A stretch of 15,936 nucleotides of DNA from Bacillota bacterium (GTDB lineage Bacteria; Bacillota; Clostridia; UBA1381): the NCBI GenBank assembly GCA_021203665.1, contig JAJQAT010000201.1, positions 5,344 through 21,279 on the forward strand, read 5' to 3'. Shown here in pieces: positions 13,649 to 15,936 of this stretch. The notes below the pieces were generated by a model. It did no database searches, was not told where the DNA came from, and saw nothing but the letters and a program-made list of their open reading frames with translations. Position 1 is the first letter of the stretch. Every line of letters starts with the position of its first letter. A program made the translations under genes and the position numbers.

Positions 13649-14644
13649 TTACTTATTATCCGCGTACTGCGCGGCTATTTCCGCTATGTAATCCGCGTAT
13701 TTATCCGCCTCCTCGCGCGGCGCGAGTATTTTAACGCCCTTGCCCAGACCGGAAAGCCAGCCGTAAAACTGCGCGCTGACATTGACCTTTACGTTCGCGG
13801 TAAAGCTGCCGCTGTCCCTTTTATGAATAATAACCTCCTTGCCGAATCTGTCGATAACAACGCCTATAAACCTGTTGTCAAAGCATATTTTCAGCTCCCT
13901 TTCGTTTCCGGCGAACATTCCGAAGGTCTTTTTTGAATAGTTCGCGATATTGAAGCTCTGAAATTCCTCCCTGCCCGTGCGTCTTTCGTCAAGAAGCTCT
14001 ATTTTAATCATTTTGTCCACTCTGTAGTGGCGTATCTGACCGTTTTCATCGTCATAGGCTATAAGATAATAATTCTCGTCGTCCCACGTAAGCACCCACG
14101 GACTTAAAATATAATACGCGCCGTTTTTCTTTGGCTCGAGCTTTTTGTCTATATTCCACTCGCAATATTTAAAGCGTATTTTTGAATCGGAGGATATTGC
14201 AGAATGAATTTTATCCACATTATAGTAAATACTTTCGTTCATCGTCTTTATGCGGTTGGAGACCACAACCTGATTTTGCAGCTCGCTCGCGGCGAAGCGT
14301 CCCGCCAATCCCTCGATTTTCTTTATAAGCTCCTGCGATTTCTTTTCCGTTATAAATTTTGATGACTGCACCGCGTCCACAAGCAGCTTAAGCTCCGGCA
14401 GCTCAAAATCCCTCGACGCTATATAATAGCCCCTGGGCGCGCTGCGGCTGCTTAAAATATCAAGTCCGAAGAGCTTAAGCATTTCTATATCGTCGTATAT
14501 GCTCTTTCTTTCGGCGGATATTCCCTGTCTTTCCAGCGCCTCTATTATATCGCCGGTGGACATCGCGTGATTTTCATCCGTGTTCTCCATAAGCATTTGC
14601 ATTATGTACAGTATCTTTAATTTCTGATTGTTTGACTTGCTCAT
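13649..14644 (-). CDS. WYL-domain transcriptional regulator (YafY type)
   Basis: A 331-residue DNA-binding regulator. The N-terminal winged helix-turn-helix spans about 6-75 (MSTGDIIEALERQGISAERKSIYDDI segment). The WYL domain lies at about 140-220, with SPWVLTWDDENYYLIAYD and RHYRVDKM; the signature triad reads Tyr-Tyr-Leu (192-194), and Arg205 and Arg208 are the ligand-type arginines. A C-terminal WCX-like extension follows. WYL regulators are thought to sense nucleic acid or nucleotide ligands, and several control defence or stress genes. It starts at ATG 14644 with GAGGA at 14651-14655, only 24 bases after the stop of the upstream sugar-binding gene, so the two probably share a transcript. 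Its target is unknown. Confidence 0.9.
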   Translation of the reverse strand: MSKSNNQKLKILYIMQMLMENTDENHAMSTGDIIEALERQGISAERKSIYDDIEMLKLFGLDILSSRSAPRGYYIASRDFELPELKLLVDAVQSSKFITEKKSQELIKKIEGLAGRFAASELQNQVVVSNRIKTMNESIYYNVDKIHSAISSDSKIRFKYCEWNIDKKLEPKKNGAYYILSPWVLTWDDENYYLIAYDDENGQIRHYRVDKMIKIELLDERRTGREEFQSFNIANYSKKTFGMFAGNERELKICFDNRFIGVVIDRFGKEVIIHKRDSGSFTANVKVNVSAQFYGWLSGLGKGVKILAPREEADKYADYIAEIAAQYADNK

Positions 14645-14659
14645 ATGCTTTCCTCATAA

Positions 14660-14680
14660 GGCGCGGCGTTAAAACGCGCC
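14660..14680 (-). promoter_or_regulatory. Intercistronic hairpin between the sugar-binding and WYL genes
   Basis: GGCGCG (14660-14665) pairs perfectly with CGCGCC (14675-14680), spanning the stop codon of the sugar-binding gene on the minus strand. No T run follows, so it is more likely an RNA processing or stability element, which could make the two genes unequal in expression. Confidence 0.45.
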
Positions 14681-15721
14681 CTTCCACTCTCCTATGTTGG
14701 TGCTGTCAAATTCAAGCAAATCGCCGAGCATAATCTCTGTTCCCTGCTCATCGTCCAATGTAACGGTCCTTTCGCCGAGCGTTCCGGCTGTGAACACCTC
14801 GCCCTGCGCACCCGTTATGGTGCCGTCCGAAAGAGCTTTGAGCGTATAACCCGCAAGGTATCCCACATCAACGGGATTCCACAAATACATCTTGGGGCAA
14901 ATTCCGCTTTCGATATACTCCGCCATCTGCGACGGCATACCGAGTCCCGTCAGCTTAACATCGGATTCCGTCTCCCGCAAAACCTGCGCGGCGGCGGTTA
15001 TGCCCACCGACGTCGGCGCGATTATCACCTTTATATCGGGATTTTCCAAAAGGCTTTGCGTTTCCGATATTGATTTTGTCTCATCGTCATCGCCGTAGGC
15101 AATCTGCACAATCGGCGTTGACGCGTATTTTTCGGGATTTTCCGCGATTTCCTGCTCCATATAGCTTATCCACAGATTCTGATTTGTGGCTTGATAGGTT
15201 GTGCTTAAAATTCCTATTCCGCCGTTTCCGCCCACAATATCATAAGCGGCGCGGACAAGCGAGCGTCCTATCAGTTCCGGGTCGGCTTGCTGAATATGCG
15301 TCCGGCGCGACTCCTTGTTTACCGCACTGTCAAGCGAGATAACCTCCACTCCCGCCTCCATGGCCGCCTTGAGAGCGTCCTCAAGCATATCGGCATCGTT
15401 GGCGGCGACGGCGATACCCGCTATCCCCTGCGAAACAAGCTCATTTATAATCTCCACCTGCTTTTCGGGAGTATTAGCCTCAGGAGCCTTGTAAACGGAG
15501 GACGAGCCGAGCTCGCTGAACGCTGTTTGAAATCCCTCATACACCTTTTGCATATACGGGTTCTGTATATCCTTTGCTATAAACGCGTATGTATCGGATA
15601 AATCCGTTCCCGCCGTCTCCTCAACGGTCGAGGTCTGTATGGCATCGGAGCAGCCCGCCAGCATAAATAAGCCGAGCGCGGCGGCGGCAAAACGAACGAT
15701 TATATTTTTATTGATTTTCAT
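14669..15721 (-). CDS. Sugar ABC transporter substrate-binding lipoprotein (RhaS/LsrB-like)
   Basis: A 350-residue extracellular solute-binding protein anchored as a lipoprotein. The signal peptide runs from a KINKNIIVR basic start through a hydrophobic stretch to the lipobox LAGC, with Cys24 as the lipidated residue. The mature part is a type I periplasmic-binding fold (TYAFIAKDIQNPYMQKVYEGF, then IAGIAVAANDADML, GVEVISLDSAVN, IKVIIAPTSVGITAA, and LTGLGMPSQM), most like rhamnose (RhaS) or AI-2 (LsrB) binding proteins. The ATG at 15721 follows TGAGGTGG (15729-15736) by seven bases. No permease or ATPase gene is adjacent in the window; the next gene downstream is the WYL regulator. It could feed a transporter encoded elsewhere or act as a sensor component. 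The exact sugar is not determined. Confidence 0.9.
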   Translation of the reverse strand: MKINKNIIVRFAAAALGLFMLAGCSDAIQTSTVEETAGTDLSDTYAFIAKDIQNPYMQKVYEGFQTAFSELGSSSVYKAPEANTPEKQVEIINELVSQGIAGIAVAANDADMLEDALKAAMEAGVEVISLDSAVNKESRRTHIQQADPELIGRSLVRAAYDIVGGNGGIGILSTTYQATNQNLWISYMEQEIAENPEKYASTPIVQIAYGDDDETKSISETQSLLENPDIKVIIAPTSVGITAAAQVLRETESDVKLTGLGMPSQMAEYIESGICPKMYLWNPVDVGYLAGYTLKALSDGTITGAQGEVFTAGTLGERTVTLDDEQGTEIMLGDLLEFDSTNIGEWKGAF

Positions 15722-15752
15722 ATAAATACCACCTCAATTAAATCTTACTTCT

Positions 15753-15758
15753 ATTATA
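15753..15758 (-). promoter_or_regulatory. Probable -10 box of the sugar-binding gene
   Basis: On the minus strand TATAAT (15753-15758) lies 31 bases before the ATG, with only a weak TTTATT (15776-15781) at 17-base spacing. The region behind it (15768-15823) is very A/T-rich on both strands and could act as an UP element for this or the divergent tRNA promoter. Confidence 0.45.
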
Positions 15759-15824
15759 CACTAAGTTCGAATAAAAATAAATATAAAAAGTAATAAAAAA
15801 TACAAAAAAATCGAAAAAAAAGTG

Positions 15825-15853
15825 TTGACAAATTCCGTAACATCTGCTATAAT
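15825..15853 (+). promoter_or_regulatory. Consensus sigma-A promoter of the tRNA gene
   Basis: TTGACA (15825-15830) and TATAAT (15848-15853) are perfect, 17 bases apart, with TGC directly before the -10. This is the kind of strong promoter expected for stable RNA. The transcript would start near 15860, about 24 bases before the mature tRNA. Confidence 0.92.
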
Positions 15854-15883
15854 AATTGATGTCGCTGATTGGGGCGGCAAAAT

Positions 15884-15936
15884 GGGAGTTTAGCTCAGCT
15901 GGGAGAGCGTCTGCCTTACAAGCAGGATGTCACAGG
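15884..15936 (+). tRNA. tRNA-Val (UAC), cut off by the window end
   Basis: The sequence begins with acceptor strand GGGAGTT, then a D arm GCTC-AGCTGGGA-GAGC, then an anticodon arm TCTGC-CTTACAA-GCAGG with anticodon TAC at positions 34-36, then variable loop ATGTC and the start of the T arm (ACAGG). The 3' portion lies beyond the window. It reads valine codon GUA (and others by wobble). Confidence 0.93.

Overview
The window looks like a chromosomal segment of an anaerobic, spore-forming, probably gut-associated Clostridia species (Bacillota). The support is: AGGAGG-type ribosome binding sites, sigma-A promoters with TATAAT boxes, a GTG start, a Cys-rich protein behind a sigma-K-like promoter, and an HPr variant of the kind I recall from Clostridia. 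The organism cannot be named from the sequence alone. No stretch over 300 bases lacks a gene.

Left third (1-8180), a probable mobile defence module. It encodes a type III restriction-modification operon in the order mod, rhuM, res. The mod gene is split by a run of 11 G at 1451-1461. Its two halves are out of frame by exactly one base, so losing one G (or gaining two) would restore a 670-residue methyltransferase. This is the signature of a phase-variable mod read in the OFF state, although a homopolymer sequencing error would look the same. The central target-recognition part of mod is far more AT-rich than its flanks, as if exchanged. A RhuM-family gene lies between mod and res and overlaps the start of res by 17 bases. 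A strong terminator ends this operon. It is followed by a 43-residue ORF, a hairpin and a large serine recombinase.

Middle (8223-10557). Two leftward genes: an AAA+/DUF4143 ATPase with a good sigma-A promoter and an 18-bp tandem duplication just behind it, and a Cys-rich conserved Clostridial protein of unknown function with a sigma-K-like promoter, which suggests late mother-cell expression.

Right (10742-15936), sugar use and signalling. A rightward GH51 alpha-L-arabinofuranosidase converges on an HPr-family gene across a long shared terminator. The HPr keeps His15 but has Arg in place of Ser46. Further right a leftward bicistron encodes a lipoprotein sugar-binding protein (RhaS/LsrB type) and a WYL-domain regulator, with no permease or ATPase in view. 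The window ends inside a rightward tRNA-Val(UAC) gene with a consensus promoter.

The most notable points are the G11 contingency-type tract, the mosaic recognition domain, rhuM inside the restriction operon, and the small ORF in front of the recombinase.
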